From positions 260,108 to 324,107 of the forward strand of contig JAIBAG010000001.1 in assembly GCA_019695305.1 (NCBI GenBank): DNA of 64,000 nucleotides, written 5' to 3'. Numbering within the stretch: the first letter of the stretch is position 1; every line of letters starts with the position of its first letter. Position numbers and translations under genes: made by a program. The DNA is from a bacterium (GTDB lineage: Bacteria; UBA10199; JAIBAG01). The notes below the pieces were generated by a model, which ran no database searches, had not been told where the DNA came from, and was given only the letters and a program-made list of their open reading frames with translations. Of this stretch, positions 9,192 through 17,762 are shown piece after piece.

Positions 9192-9770
9192 ATGTCACAC
9201 GGAGTACCTATAGCAAATTTAAGATCGGCAACCGGCATTAAAACAGCCAAGCTTGCAACCTGGCTGGTTATTGCGTCCGAAATAGTTATCTTTGGCGGTT
9301 TACTTGTAAGTTATTTGTTGTTTCGTTTAAGACACGAAGATTGGGCTGATGCCGCTAGTCATACTCAAACCTGGGCCGGTGCTTTTAATACTTTTGTGCT
9401 CTTAACTTCCAGCTATTTTGTGGTGCTTGCTCACAAAGCTGCCGAAGAAAAGCGTGGTGCCGATGCTTACAAATATCTTTTGTACACTATTGGTGGCGGT
9501 TTTGTGTTTATGTGTGTTAAAGCTTTTGAGTACACCACAAAATTTCATCATGGTTTTACCATATCAACAGGTGTTTTTTGGTCGTTTTATTTTACCGCTA
9601 CAGGCTTACACGGCTTGCACGTGTTAGCGGGTATGGTGATTATGTATATTGTTGGCCAGGATGCCAAAAAGAACCAAAACCTTCATCGTGTAGAATGTAT
9701 TGGTATTTACTGGCATTTTGTGGATTTAGTGTGGATTTTTCTGTTCCCGCTGCTCTACATTGCAAAATAA
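9192..9770 (+). CDS. coxC: Cytochrome c oxidase subunit III
   Basis: A 192-residue five-helix haem-copper oxidase subunit III. Family features include the helix-2 to helix-3 segment and the conserved FYFTATGLHGLHVLAGM stretch, followed by the C-terminal YWHFVDLVWIFLFPLLY signature. Subunit III stabilises the core and aids proton uptake. It is preceded by AAGGAACG and lies 18 nt after coxA. Confidence 0.94.
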   Translation: MSHGVPIANLRSATGIKTAKLATWLVIASEIVIFGGLLVSYLLFRLRHEDWADAASHTQTWAGAFNTFVLLTSSYFVVLAHKAAEEKRGADAYKYLLYTIGGGFVFMCVKAFEYTTKFHHGFTISTGVFWSFYFTATGLHGLHVLAGMVIMYIVGQDAKKNQNLHRVECIGIYWHFVDLVWIFLFPLLYIAK

Positions 9771-9779
9771 GGAGTTATC

Positions 9780-10151
9780 ATGTCTAATAATCATGCAAGC
9801 GAAAATCACACAGCCGAGCATCACGAACATCCAAACTATAAAAAGGTTTATATTACCCTTTTAGTTTTATTGGCCATCAGCGTGCTTGGCCCCATGATTG
9901 GCATTAAAGCCTTAACCCTTATTACTGCTTTTGGTATTGCCATTGTTAAAGCCTATATGGTGGCAGCCAATTTCATGCATCTTAAATTTGAAAAGAAATA
10001 CATCAATTATTTCATTCTTACTTGTTTGGCTCTTATGATCTTTTTCTTTTTTGCTATTGCTCCCGATATTATGAAGTGGGAGGGCAGAAACTGGAAGGGT
10101 ATACGTCCCGAGATTTCCCACGAATCTATCAATGGCCATGGGCACCATTAA
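9780..10151 (+). CDS. coxD: Cytochrome c oxidase subunit IV (CyoD/CtaF-type)
   Basis: A 123-residue protein with a His/Glu-rich N-terminus, three membrane helices and a short polar C-terminus. This is the layout of the small subunit IV of bacterial caa3/bo3-type oxidases. The segment AYMVAANFMHLKFEKK between helices 2 and 3 is characteristic. It follows coxC by 9 nt after the site AGGAG. Confidence 0.88.
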   Translation: MSNNHASENHTAEHHEHPNYKKVYITLLVLLAISVLGPMIGIKALTLITAFGIAIVKAYMVAANFMHLKFEKKYINYFILTCLALMIFFFFAIAPDIMKWEGRNWKGIRPEISHESINGHGHH

Positions 10152-10177
10152 GCCACTGAAAGTAAAAGAGTGTTTTT

Positions 10178-10747
10178 ATGAACTCTCTGGCTCACACTAA
10201 AAATCCACCGATATCCAATCAGGTTTTGGGCATGCTGGTTTTTATTCTTACCGAAATGATGATTTTTGCGTCATTTATTAGCGCATTTATTATTATTAAA
10301 TCGGGCGCTCTTAACTGGCCACCTTTGGGTCAACCACGTTTACCGGTAACAACAACGGCATTTAATTCATTTTTTCTTATGGTGAGTGCTCCTCTTTTTA
10401 TTTACGCCTATCGATTGTTTGTTCAAGGGGCAAGTATCAGTCGTGTAAAAAAAATGTATCTGATTACAGCTATTTGCGGCAGTGTCTTTTTTTTATTGCA
10501 GGGTGTGGAATGGATTAAACTGATTCAGTTTGGTTTAACTATGAGCTCGGGTGTGTACGGCAGTTTTTTTTATTTAATTGTGGGGGCACATGCCTTGCAT
10601 GTTTTGGTGGCTTTAGTGTTATTAGGCGTTATGTACCGCCGGCTTATTTTAAATAAGCTTCATAAAAATGCATTTGCTTCTACTTTGGCATTATGGTTGT
10701 TTGTAGTAGGTGTTTGGCCGGTACTGTACTCGTTGGTTTATTTTTAA
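10178..10747 (+). CDS. Second haem-copper oxidase subunit III-like protein
   Basis: A 189-residue five-helix protein of the CtaE/CyoC subunit III superfamily. It contains SGVYGSFFYLIVGAHALHVL, which aligns with the helix-4 signature of CoxC. It is clearly diverged from the coxC gene 400 nt upstream, so two subunit III-like genes sit in one operon. It could be an additional subunit, an assembly factor, or a NorE-like homologue. The sequence alone does not decide. Confidence 0.82.
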   Translation: MNSLAHTKNPPISNQVLGMLVFILTEMMIFASFISAFIIIKSGALNWPPLGQPRLPVTTTAFNSFFLMVSAPLFIYAYRLFVQGASISRVKKMYLITAICGSVFFLLQGVEWIKLIQFGLTMSSGVYGSFFYLIVGAHALHVLVALVLLGVMYRRLILNKLHKNAFASTLALWLFVVGVWPVLYSLVYF

Positions 10748-10748
10748 A

Positions 10749-10955
10749 ATGAATAAAAGATTTTTTACTTTTGTTTTGATCCTTGGCCTGCTGTTAAGCG
10801 GAATTACCTATGCCTGCCCTGTGTGTTTTTCCGAAAAGGGAGGCACTCTTAATGCTTTTCGTATCAGTACGGTTTTTTTAAGCCTTCTTCCTCTTGGTTT
10901 TATGGGAGGCCTTTTTGGGTGGGTTTGGTACAAGTACAGGAAAATGGATTCTTAA
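10749..10955 (+). CDS. Small CxxC membrane protein
   Basis: The ATG at 10749 gives 68 residues: a signal-type helix, then ACPVCF, then a second membrane helix and a basic tail (KYRK). The CPVC pair just outside the first helix suggests a redox or metal role during oxidase assembly, but no family was recognised. The gene overlaps the following DUF420 gene by one base (TAATG), so the two are coupled. Confidence 0.7.
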   Translation: MNKRFFTFVLILGLLLSGITYACPVCFSEKGGTLNAFRISTVFLSLLPLGFMGGLFGWVWYKYRKMDS

Positions 10956-11374
10956 TGAACCCCCATACTTCGATTTTACCCGAAATTATTGCCACACTTA
11001 ATGGTATCAGTTTTATTTTATTAGTAGCCGGCCGCTTTGCTATAAAAGCCGGTCGTCAGGCCTTGCATCGTACGTTGATGCTTTTGGCCGTTTTAAGCTC
11101 CACGTTTTTTTTGGTTTTTTATCTTATGCACCATTATCAGGTAGGTTCGGTGCCGTATCCATATCACAATTGGACCCGTATTTTGTATTTTGTGATTTTA
11201 ATCCCGCACGTTATTTTGGCCGCCTTTATTTTGCCTTTTATTGTGATTGCTTTAAAACATGCTTTTAAAAAACAGCTTGATAAGCACAGGCGCGTAGTGC
11301 GGTGGTTGTACCCGACATGGCTCTATGTTTCGTTTACAGGGCTTGTGGTATATGTGATGCTTTATCAATTGTAA
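10955..11374 (+). CDS. DUF420 membrane protein (YozB-like)
   Basis: The start at 10955, overlapping the previous stop as TAATG, gives 139 residues with four to five helices. The arrangement LMHHY, then RILYFVILIPHVILA, then RRVVRWLYPTWLYVSFTGLVVY is typical of the DUF420/YozB family. These genes often accompany cytochrome oxidase and haem A synthesis genes, and a role in oxidase assembly is inferred. Conserved His residues in LMHHY and IPHVI could bind copper or haem. Confidence 0.85.
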   Translation: MNPHTSILPEIIATLNGISFILLVAGRFAIKAGRQALHRTLMLLAVLSSTFFLVFYLMHHYQVGSVPYPYHNWTRILYFVILIPHVILAAFILPFIVIALKHAFKKQLDKHRRVVRWLYPTWLYVSFTGLVVYVMLYQL

Positions 11375-11381
11375 GGCCTTT

Positions 11382-12368
11382 ATGCGTTTGCTTTCTATTC
11401 TTATTTTTCTTTTAGCCTTTGTGGTTGTGGTACTGGGAGCCACCACGCGTTTAAAAAATGCGGGCCTTGGTTGTCCCGACTGGCCCGGTTGCTATGGGCA
11501 CTTGTTTGTTCCTCAGTCGTCCGATGCTATTGGCAAAGGGCCTTTGTCCTACCAACAAGACCCAAATCATAAAGCTTTGGAGCCCGAAAAAGCCTGGGCC
11601 GAAATGATTCACCGGTATGTGGCGGGAAGTTTAGGGCTGCTTATCATAGTTAATCTTATTTTATCTATCACCAACAAAAAAAACAGACGCTTATCGCTTA
11701 TTATATTTGCAGTTGTGTTGTTTCAGGCTTTGTTGGGAATGTGGACGGTTACGCTTAAACTGCATCCGCTTATTGTGATGTCGCATTTAACGGGCGGTAT
11801 CACGGTGCTAACGCTTGCCACCGTATTGGTTTACCGGCGTATGGAATGGCAAGTTCAGGGGAATATCTCGCGCGGGCTGTTTGTTTTAACGCTTGTGGCG
11901 TCTATTGCTTTAGATATTCAAGTTGTGTTGGGTGGTTGGACATCTGCTAATTATGCTGCACTTGCATGCCCCGATTTTCCTACCTGCCAGGGTCGTTTTG
12001 TGCCGGAAATGGATTTTAAAGAAGGCTTTTTATTGCCTATGCACTTTGGTGCTAATTATGAATATGGTGTGATGGGGGTACCTGCCCGCACAGCCGTGCA
12101 CATGACACACCGTATGGGAGCCTTAGTGGTATTTTTATTATTAAGTTTAACGGCCATTCTTAATATAAGGCAGGGCTTTATATTTAAAAAATTAGGTTGG
12201 GTTATTTTAGTTCTTCTTATTGTACAAATTTTATTGGGTATTTCTAACGTGGTGTTTAACCTAAGGTTGCCTATTGCTGTATTGCACAATGCTAACGCTG
12301 CACTTTTGGTGCAAGCAGTAATGACTTTACTTTTATTTCAAGCTACACTTAAAAATCGCCATTTATAA
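11382..12368 (+). CDS. ctaA: Haem A synthase (COX15/CtaA family)
   Basis: A 328-residue, eight-helix membrane protein that converts haem O to haem A for the oxidase encoded upstream. It shows the two-fold repeat of the family: GLGCPDWPGCYG near residue 30 and LACPDFPTCQG near residue 195, each with a Cys pair. It also has family histidines in EMIHRY, VMSHLTGG, HMTHRMGA and VLHNANA. It starts 8 nt after the DUF420 gene and ends the cluster. The haem O synthase (ctaB) partner is not in the window. Confidence 0.94.
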   Translation: MRLLSILIFLLAFVVVVLGATTRLKNAGLGCPDWPGCYGHLFVPQSSDAIGKGPLSYQQDPNHKALEPEKAWAEMIHRYVAGSLGLLIIVNLILSITNKKNRRLSLIIFAVVLFQALLGMWTVTLKLHPLIVMSHLTGGITVLTLATVLVYRRMEWQVQGNISRGLFVLTLVASIALDIQVVLGGWTSANYAALACPDFPTCQGRFVPEMDFKEGFLLPMHFGANYEYGVMGVPARTAVHMTHRMGALVVFLLLSLTAILNIRQGFIFKKLGWVILVLLIVQILLGISNVVFNLRLPIAVLHNANAALLVQAVMTLLLFQATLKNRHL

Positions 12369-13425
12369 GTACCATCTCAAAATTTCCACGTGGGTTTTTA
12401 AATATTTTTTCATTTTTTAATTCTTCTTTTTTAAGTTCAAAAATACCAATCACATCATCGGTAATAAAAAAGGGATCAATCAATTCTTTTTTAATAAGCC
12501 ACTCTTCTTCGTCGCCCTCCCACACAATCATGAGTACATGATCTGCATTTTCTACCGAGTAATCCCAATCCCAAAGTGCCATTTTATTGTAAAAGAGTTC
12601 CTGTTTGGGTGCTTGATAAGCCGTGTCGCCCCATTCGCACATGCTGTACAGACTATTATCTTTGGATAAAAAAGGTCCTGGTATAAATGAGTGCGTGCGC
12701 AGAGTGGGGCGGTATTCGTTTTTATTGATATCGGAGAGTGTTCCTTGTGCCATGTGCATGAGCAGTTGTTTGTCATAACTGAAAACCTTTTTATTATAAG
12801 GGATAATGGCATAGTGAATATTGGCATAAAATCCACCTTCGCCCTCATGAATTACCTGCGTTTTACCGGTGAGGGGATGAACGCCAATGCTATCGATAAT
12901 CTTAGAATCTTCGTAATCGTAGGTGATAGTTACTTTTTTAAGCAGCAGTACATTTTTGCCATCCATTTCGCTTCCTGTTTTATATTGATCATTTTCTAAA
13001 GCATCTCGATCAACCAATTGAATGGATGGCACATGGTTTAAAATATCGTCTTTAGCGTTATAAAAAAAGTTATTGTGTCTACTGTATAAACGAGGGCACA
13101 GCTGCGGTAATGCTGTTAGCGATTGTGGCCTTGAGTTTTTATCCAAAATTATATCTTCGCGCAGATGAATATTGTTGAAGTCGTCCGGCTTTTCTAAGGG
13201 GTAAAGTACAAACCCTCCTAACGGACCTTCTAGTTTAAGTGTAAAAGGGTAAGTGATGTGTTGTGGGAGATAGAGATAGTAAACAGAATTTTCGTATTTA
13301 GTTTTAAGTTCGTTTATTCCAATATAAAAACGAGTGAGTGGTGGGGCGGTAACATGTGCCAAGCGGTATGTCTCCTGAGCCGCAGCTGGCACGGATAAGA
13401 GCAGGATTAAATAATAGGTTTTCAT
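12349..13425 (-). CDS. Secreted protein of unknown function
   Basis: The ATG at 13425 gives 358 residues beginning MKTYYLILLLSVPAAAQ, a clean signal peptide. An upstream in-frame Met would spoil it. The mature part is a mixed beta-rich protein with many Tyr/Asp/Asn and no recognised motif. The last 20 nt overlap the end of ctaA convergently. It stands alone on this strand and diverges from the gene at 13469 across a gap of about 40 bp. Confidence 0.75.
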   Translation of the reverse strand: MKTYYLILLLSVPAAAQETYRLAHVTAPPLTRFYIGINELKTKYENSVYYLYLPQHITYPFTLKLEGPLGGFVLYPLEKPDDFNNIHLREDIILDKNSRPQSLTALPQLCPRLYSRHNNFFYNAKDDILNHVPSIQLVDRDALENDQYKTGSEMDGKNVLLLKKVTITYDYEDSKIIDSIGVHPLTGKTQVIHEGEGGFYANIHYAIIPYNKKVFSYDKQLLMHMAQGTLSDINKNEYRPTLRTHSFIPGPFLSKDNSLYSMCEWGDTAYQAPKQELFYNKMALWDWDYSVENADHVLMIVWEGDEEEWLIKKELIDPFFITDDVIGIFELKKEELKNEKIFKNPRGNFEMVLINGDF

Positions 13426-13468
13426 CCTGTTTAACATCCTATACAATCATAGCATACTTTAATTTTAT

Positions 13469-14470
13469 ATGTTCGATTCTCTTAAAGCTGCCAATCGTTT
13501 GCGCTGGGATGGGTCCATTCGGCCCTTTTATGAAGTTTATTATCTCAAATTGGTTGACACACAGCGTCGTTTTTCGTTTTGGGCGCGGTATACGGTTTTA
13601 GCGCCTAAAAACCCTGAAGAAGCCCCTACGGCAAGCCTTTGGGGAATAGTGAGCGATCCACAGTTGGGTGTGGTGGCTCTTAAAAAAACGTATTCGCTCT
13701 ATGAAGTAGATATTTTTCATCAAGATCACTTTATTCAAATTTTACAAAATCATCTTTCGGTAGATAAAACCTATGGTGTTATTGAGGAAGATGGAAAAAA
13801 AATAGAATGGGATTTGCATTTTGAAGATCCTACCGAAGCTCTTACCTTGTATCCTCACAATTTTTTATACACACTGCCTTTTCCCAAAACAAAATTTTTA
13901 GAGCCACGCCTGTCTACCTTTGTTTCGGGCAGTATCACGGTAAACGAAGAGCGTATTGCTTTTGAACGCCTGGAAGCCCATCAGGCGCATTTATGGGGTA
14001 CAGCGTATGCACAAAATTGGGCTTGGGGTAATTGTAATCAATTTCACGAAGATGCCTCTGCTGTTTTTGAAGGCCTTTCGGCGGTTATTAAGTTGGGTCC
14101 ATTTAGATTAAAAGCGCATCTTTTTTATTTTATATGGAAAAATAACGAATACAAAGCAACCGGCATGTGGCGTTGGTTAAAAAATAAGAGCACGCATAAT
14201 TTATTGGTGTGGCAGTTTGAGGCGATAGCCAGCGGCTATAAGTTTGTAGGCACCATCAAACGCAATACGCCCGATATCATCGGCGTAAATTATGAAGGTC
14301 CTAACGGCGAAAAACGTTTTTGTCATTCCAGCATGATGGCTACCATGGAATTAAAAGTTTTTGAGAAACAAAAGAAAGAATGGATTTTGGTAGATACACT
14401 CACGTCCCATAGTGCTGCCTTTGAAACGGTAGACCCTGTGGCCGATCCTTTGGTTAGTTTTGTTTTATAA
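13469..14470 (+). CDS. Unknown protein, possibly lipocalin-like (CrtC/tocopherol-cyclase-like fold)
   Basis: A 333-residue soluble protein without a signal peptide, rich in Trp, Tyr and His. The segment HQAHLWGTAYAQNWAWGNC recalls the HxxxxWG...WAWG motif of tocopherol-cyclase and hydroxyneurosporene-synthase-like lipocalin proteins, and the alternating aromatic/charged pattern fits a beta barrel. The family assignment is from memory and weak. The 3' end overlaps the regulator gene at 14454 convergently by 17 nt. Confidence 0.6.
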   Translation: MFDSLKAANRLRWDGSIRPFYEVYYLKLVDTQRRFSFWARYTVLAPKNPEEAPTASLWGIVSDPQLGVVALKKTYSLYEVDIFHQDHFIQILQNHLSVDKTYGVIEEDGKKIEWDLHFEDPTEALTLYPHNFLYTLPFPKTKFLEPRLSTFVSGSITVNEERIAFERLEAHQAHLWGTAYAQNWAWGNCNQFHEDASAVFEGLSAVIKLGPFRLKAHLFYFIWKNNEYKATGMWRWLKNKSTHNLLVWQFEAIASGYKFVGTIKRNTPDIIGVNYEGPNGEKRFCHSSMMATMELKVFEKQKKEWILVDTLTSHSAAFETVDPVADPLVSFVL

Positions 14471-14903
14471 TTTCAAAACCTTTTTCTTTTCCAATAACAG
14501 CATAATCTAAATTTTTAGCGGTTTTGAGAATGGCTAAATAAGCATGAGCCAGTTTTTCAAAATTTTTATCCTGTTTAGTTTGTTTGGCCCAAGTATAAAA
14601 ACCTTCCATACCTTTTAAAAATTTTCCTTGGGGTGAAATATATAAATAATTATCTTCAATCGTTTGAATTTCATCTGCATGCAAAATAGTGTTGGGAGCA
14701 TAAATAATTTTTTGTTCTTTGAGGCGGTAGTAAACTAGTGGTGCCTTTCCTATTTTTTCGATGCGTCCATCTTGTGTGAGTTTTACCAGGTGTCGATGAA
14801 TGGCGGCCGGTGTGAGACTCAAGGTTTGAATCAATTCATGAGGGCGGATTTCTTTTTTTTCCTTGAGTAGCGAAAGAATCAGCTCTTTGGTGGAGGAGTA
14901 CAT
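14454..14903 (-). CDS. Winged-helix transcriptional regulator
   Basis: A 149-residue protein. Residues 5-65 form a winged helix (KELILSLLKEKKEIRPHELI, then recognition helix SLTPAAIHRHLVKLTQDGRIEK, then wing APLVYYRL). The C-terminal half has no recognised ligand domain. A perfect 12-bp inverted repeat overlaps its own start codon, so it very likely represses itself. It may bind elsewhere in this region. MarR/ArsR-like folds or the HTH found with Fic or nucleotidyltransferase proteins are the nearest types. Confidence 0.78.
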   Translation of the reverse strand: MYSSTKELILSLLKEKKEIRPHELIQTLSLTPAAIHRHLVKLTQDGRIEKIGKAPLVYYRLKEQKIIYAPNTILHADEIQTIEDNYLYISPQGKFLKGMEGFYTWAKQTKQDKNFEKLAHAYLAILKTAKNLDYAVIGKEKGFEIIKQN

Positions 14904-14931
14904 AGTATATAGTATAGTGTATACTATGTAC
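14898..14931. promoter_or_regulatory. Palindromic operator over the regulator start codon
   Basis: GTACATAGTATA (14898-14909) and TATACTATGTAC (14920-14931) are perfect 12-bp inverted arms around a 10-bp spacer. A nested AGTATA-GTG-TATACT lies at 14911-14925. The left arm covers the start codon (14901-14903, minus strand), which would let a dimeric winged-helix protein block both transcription and initiation. Confidence 0.75.
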
Positions 14932-14968
14932 TCTATACAAGCTAAAAAACATAAGTATTTTCAATATT

Positions 14969-15847
14969 TTAACTTTTTAATCGGTTTTTCCAAAGGGTCA
15001 CCGCAGTTTTTATGGCTTCTTTAAACGCGCTGGCATTAGCTTTATTTTTTCCCGCAATATCAAAGGCTGGGCCGTGGTCGGGGGATGTTCGGATAATGGG
15101 GAGGCCCATCGTTAAATTAACTCCGCGGTCAAAATCCAAAGTTTTAAGCGCAATCAAACCCTGGTCGTGATACATGCACACTACTGCATCGTATTTAACC
15201 TTTTTAGCTTCATGAAAAACAGTATCAGGGGGTAGTGGGCCAACTGCTACAATTTTCTTTTTTTGTGCAGATTTTATCGCCGGAATAATTTTAAATTTTT
15301 CTTCATTGCCAAACATGCCGCCTTCACCTGCGTGAGGGTTTAAACCGCACACCGCAATTTTTGGTTTTTTAATTCCAAAATCTTTTTTGAGCGATGCATG
15401 TGTAAGAATAATTTTTTCTAAAATCTTTTTGGGGGTAATCAGCGCGGGAACTTTTGCTAGCGGCACGTGGATCGTTACCAGCACCACCTTAAGTTGCGGT
15501 GAGGCCAGCATCATGGCCGAGTTTTTTGTTTCTGTAACGTCTGCTAAATATTCTGTCTGCCCTGGGAAAGGAAAACCTGCGAGTTTCAAATGCGTTTTAC
15601 TAACCGGTGCTGTTACCAAGGCATCGCATTCACCCATCATCACCGCTTGTGTGGCTTGATCAAGCGCTTGTGCACTTAATTCTCCTGCTTTTCTGAGCGA
15701 TATTATTTTATTGAAGGGTGTTCCAAAAATTTCAAACCGCGCTAACTTTTTAATAGCAGGATCTTTTAAAGCTTTTTGCGTAATCTCCCAGCCGATCCCT
15801 AAGGGATCGCCCAAAGAGATAGCGATCACGGGTTTTGATTTTTTCAC
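14969..15847 (-). CDS. pdxA: 4-hydroxythreonine-4-phosphate dehydrogenase
   Basis: PdxA oxidises 4-phosphohydroxy-L-threonine in DXP-dependent pyridoxal phosphate synthesis. The family segments are present: N-terminal SLGDPLGIGWE (usually GDPAGIGPE), the substrate/metal region GQTEYLAD, CGLNPHAGEGGMFG, YHDQGLIALKT (metal His) and SPDHGPAFDIAG (metal His). At 292 residues it is somewhat shorter than the usual 320-330. It overlaps the parvulin gene by 4 nt (15844-15847), echoing the surA-pdxA pairing of E. coli. Confidence 0.95.
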   Translation of the reverse strand: MKKSKPVIAISLGDPLGIGWEITQKALKDPAIKKLARFEIFGTPFNKIISLRKAGELSAQALDQATQAVMMGECDALVTAPVSKTHLKLAGFPFPGQTEYLADVTETKNSAMMLASPQLKVVLVTIHVPLAKVPALITPKKILEKIILTHASLKKDFGIKKPKIAVCGLNPHAGEGGMFGNEEKFKIIPAIKSAQKKKIVAVGPLPPDTVFHEAKKVKYDAVVCMYHDQGLIALKTLDFDRGVNLTMGLPIIRTSPDHGPAFDIAGKNKANASAFKEAIKTAVTLWKNRLKS

Positions 15848-16779
15848 GGCGCTTTAATGTTTACAAAATGATACGATTTGGTTTGGGCCAAATATTTTTG
15901 AAGTTCAATTTCTACACGTCCGTTAAAATACATATCGCGAACGGCTTCTTTTACCTGCAAAAAGGGCAAAATAGTGGGTTTGCCTTTTTCTAATACTTTA
16001 AAAATAAAAACACCGTTACCACTCATAGGAATGGGGTCCGAAATTTTTCCCTGCGGTAAACGCGTTAAAATTTGAAGCAAGCCTGGTTTTAAAGTGGCTG
16101 TATCTACCAGTCCAGAGTCGCCGCCCTTAGAGGCAAAAGCACCTTGAGAATATTTTTTAGCAAGCTCGCTCCAGCTTGCGCCTTTTTGAAGGCTTAAGGC
16201 TGTTTCTTGTACAAAAGTATTAAAAACTTTTCCGGCTGGAACTGTCATGGGCGTTAAAAACATTTCTAAAAAGCGGATTTGTCCATAGCCCATAAAATAG
16301 GAAGAGTGAGCTTTGTAGTATTGTTCCAAATCGTAATCCGAAACTTTTACCTTGGGCATAATAACTTTTTGCATAAATTGCTGGCGCTTAATGTCTTCTT
16401 CGGCGCGTTCGCGATACAACTCAAATTTAATTCCTGCTTCATCAAATTTCTTTTTAAGCTGATCTACTGTCATACCCTGTTCGCGTGCTTTGGAGGATAT
16501 TAAATTATCAATTTCGGCGCTTGTAACAGTAATGTTTTGTTTTTCAATTTCGGCGTTTAAAATGGCACGGTTAATAAGTTCTTCAATAAGCTGAGTTTTG
16601 GTGATGTTAGGATTTTTAACCGGGATGCGCCCACTTTTAATAAAAGCATAGGCTTCGTCTACTTCCGATTGTGTGATTACTTTGTTGTCTACAGTAGCCA
16701 CAATTTTATCCACCATTTGTCCGGCGTGGGCAAAAAGAGGAAATAAGAAAAAAAGAGAAAGGAGTATTTTTTTCATCAT
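15844..16779 (-). CDS. surA: SurA-like periplasmic parvulin peptidyl-prolyl isomerase
   Basis: A 311-residue secreted protein with a signal peptide ending AHA. It has a SurA-N type helical chaperone domain (VDKIVATVDNKVITQSEV... to about residue 130) and a PpiC/parvulin domain (about residues 165-270; SWSELAKKYSQG, KGGDSGLVD, LPQGKISDPI, GVFIFKV). Such proteins escort outer-membrane proteins across the periplasm. Its coupling with pdxA and with a second parvulin lipoprotein supports the envelope biogenesis role. Confidence 0.88.
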   Translation of the reverse strand: MMKKILLSLFFLFPLFAHAGQMVDKIVATVDNKVITQSEVDEAYAFIKSGRIPVKNPNITKTQLIEELINRAILNAEIEKQNITVTSAEIDNLISSKAREQGMTVDQLKKKFDEAGIKFELYRERAEEDIKRQQFMQKVIMPKVKVSDYDLEQYYKAHSSYFMGYGQIRFLEMFLTPMTVPAGKVFNTFVQETALSLQKGASWSELAKKYSQGAFASKGGDSGLVDTATLKPGLLQILTRLPQGKISDPIPMSGNGVFIFKVLEKGKPTILPFLQVKEAVRDMYFNGRVEIELQKYLAQTKSYHFVNIKAP

Positions 16780-16810
16780 AATATAATGAAGCCTACGGTA
16801 GAATTTTTAG

Positions 16811-16838
16811 CTCAATAAAACAATTATTTTTTATTGAG
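16811..16838. other. Perfect hairpin at the 3' end of the parvulin lipoprotein gene
   Basis: CTCAATAAAA (16811-16820) and TTTTATTGAG (16829-16838) form a perfect 10-bp stem that overlaps the stop codon of the gene at 16824. It lacks a clear U tract on the minus strand, so it may be an mRNA processing or stability hairpin rather than a full terminator. Confidence 0.5.
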
Positions 16839-17762
16839 GTTATCCACTAACGTTACCTGGGATGCCGCCATTACCGAAGCGTACCATTTTTCTTCTTCTT
16901 CTTTCATACGGCTTGTCCGTATTTCGGCGGCAATACGGTTTTTTACTTCGTCCAAAGTTTTTGTGTGTTCGGGGCGTTTATCAATAAGCTTAAAAATGTG
17001 ATACCCATAAGGGCTCTTAATTACAGGACTTAATTCGCCAGGTGCCAGTTTAAAACAGGCCTCATCAAATTCTTTGGGATGGGTTCCCCTTATAAAATAA
17101 TCCAGTTCACCGCCTTCCGCGCGATCGGGCGAGAGCGAATGTAAAATGGCCATTTTTGCAAAATTTTCGCCGGCTACTAGTTTTTTGCGAATATCGTCGG
17201 CTTTTTCTTTGGTGTTGGTTACTAAATGACGCACTTTTACACTTTCGGGTTCCTTCATTTCTTTTAAATGATCTTTGTAGTAATCGGCAATTTCCTGATT
17301 GGTAATTTTAATGTTGTCGTAAACGGCTTGTTGTACAATTTTGCGTACCCACAAATTTTCCTCGGTTACTTCGCGCCATAAAGCATAAGAAATATTTTGT
17401 TCTTCAAAAAAAGCCTCAAATTCGCGGTCTGTGTAACCTTTTTTAAGTTGTTGGGTGCTTAGGGCTTTTTCTTCATCGGTAAGCCAAATGTTGTTTGCCT
17501 TGCCCCAGTCGGTAATCACACGGTTTTTAATGGCTTTGGCCAATATTGTTTCTTTAAGGGTATTGAAGCTGTCTTCATTGTTAAAAGCTTCTTCGCCTAC
17601 TTTAGGTTTTTCTAATTCAAGCCGTACACGTAAATCTTCGGCTGTAATAGAATGGCCGTTTACCAGGGCTAATACCTCGGCGGGACGCGGGCCCTCTTTG
17701 CGGGTAAGGCACGATGCCAAAAGCATCAAGCACACAATCAATATTTTTTTAGATAAACGCAT
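16824..17762 (-). CDS. Parvulin-type peptidyl-prolyl isomerase lipoprotein
   Basis: The ATG at 17762 gives a 312-residue lipoprotein with the lipobox LLASC near residue 18. It has an N-terminal SurA/PrsA-like helical region starting VLALVNGHSITAEDL, and a PpiC domain (about residues 175-270: VKVRHLVTNTKEKADDI, GGELDYFIRG, SPYGYHIFKLID). It is probably a membrane-anchored periplasmic foldase. The start lies inside the end of the antiporter gene (14-nt overlap), and the SurA-like gene follows 44 nt later. Confidence 0.88.
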   Translation of the reverse strand: MRLSKKILIVCLMLLASCLTRKEGPRPAEVLALVNGHSITAEDLRVRLELEKPKVGEEAFNNEDSFNTLKETILAKAIKNRVITDWGKANNIWLTDEEKALSTQQLKKGYTDREFEAFFEEQNISYALWREVTEENLWVRKIVQQAVYDNIKITNQEIADYYKDHLKEMKEPESVKVRHLVTNTKEKADDIRKKLVAGENFAKMAILHSLSPDRAEGGELDYFIRGTHPKEFDEACFKLAPGELSPVIKSPYGYHIFKLIDKRPEHTKTLDEVKNRIAAEIRTSRMKEEEEKWYASVMAASQVTLVDNLNKK

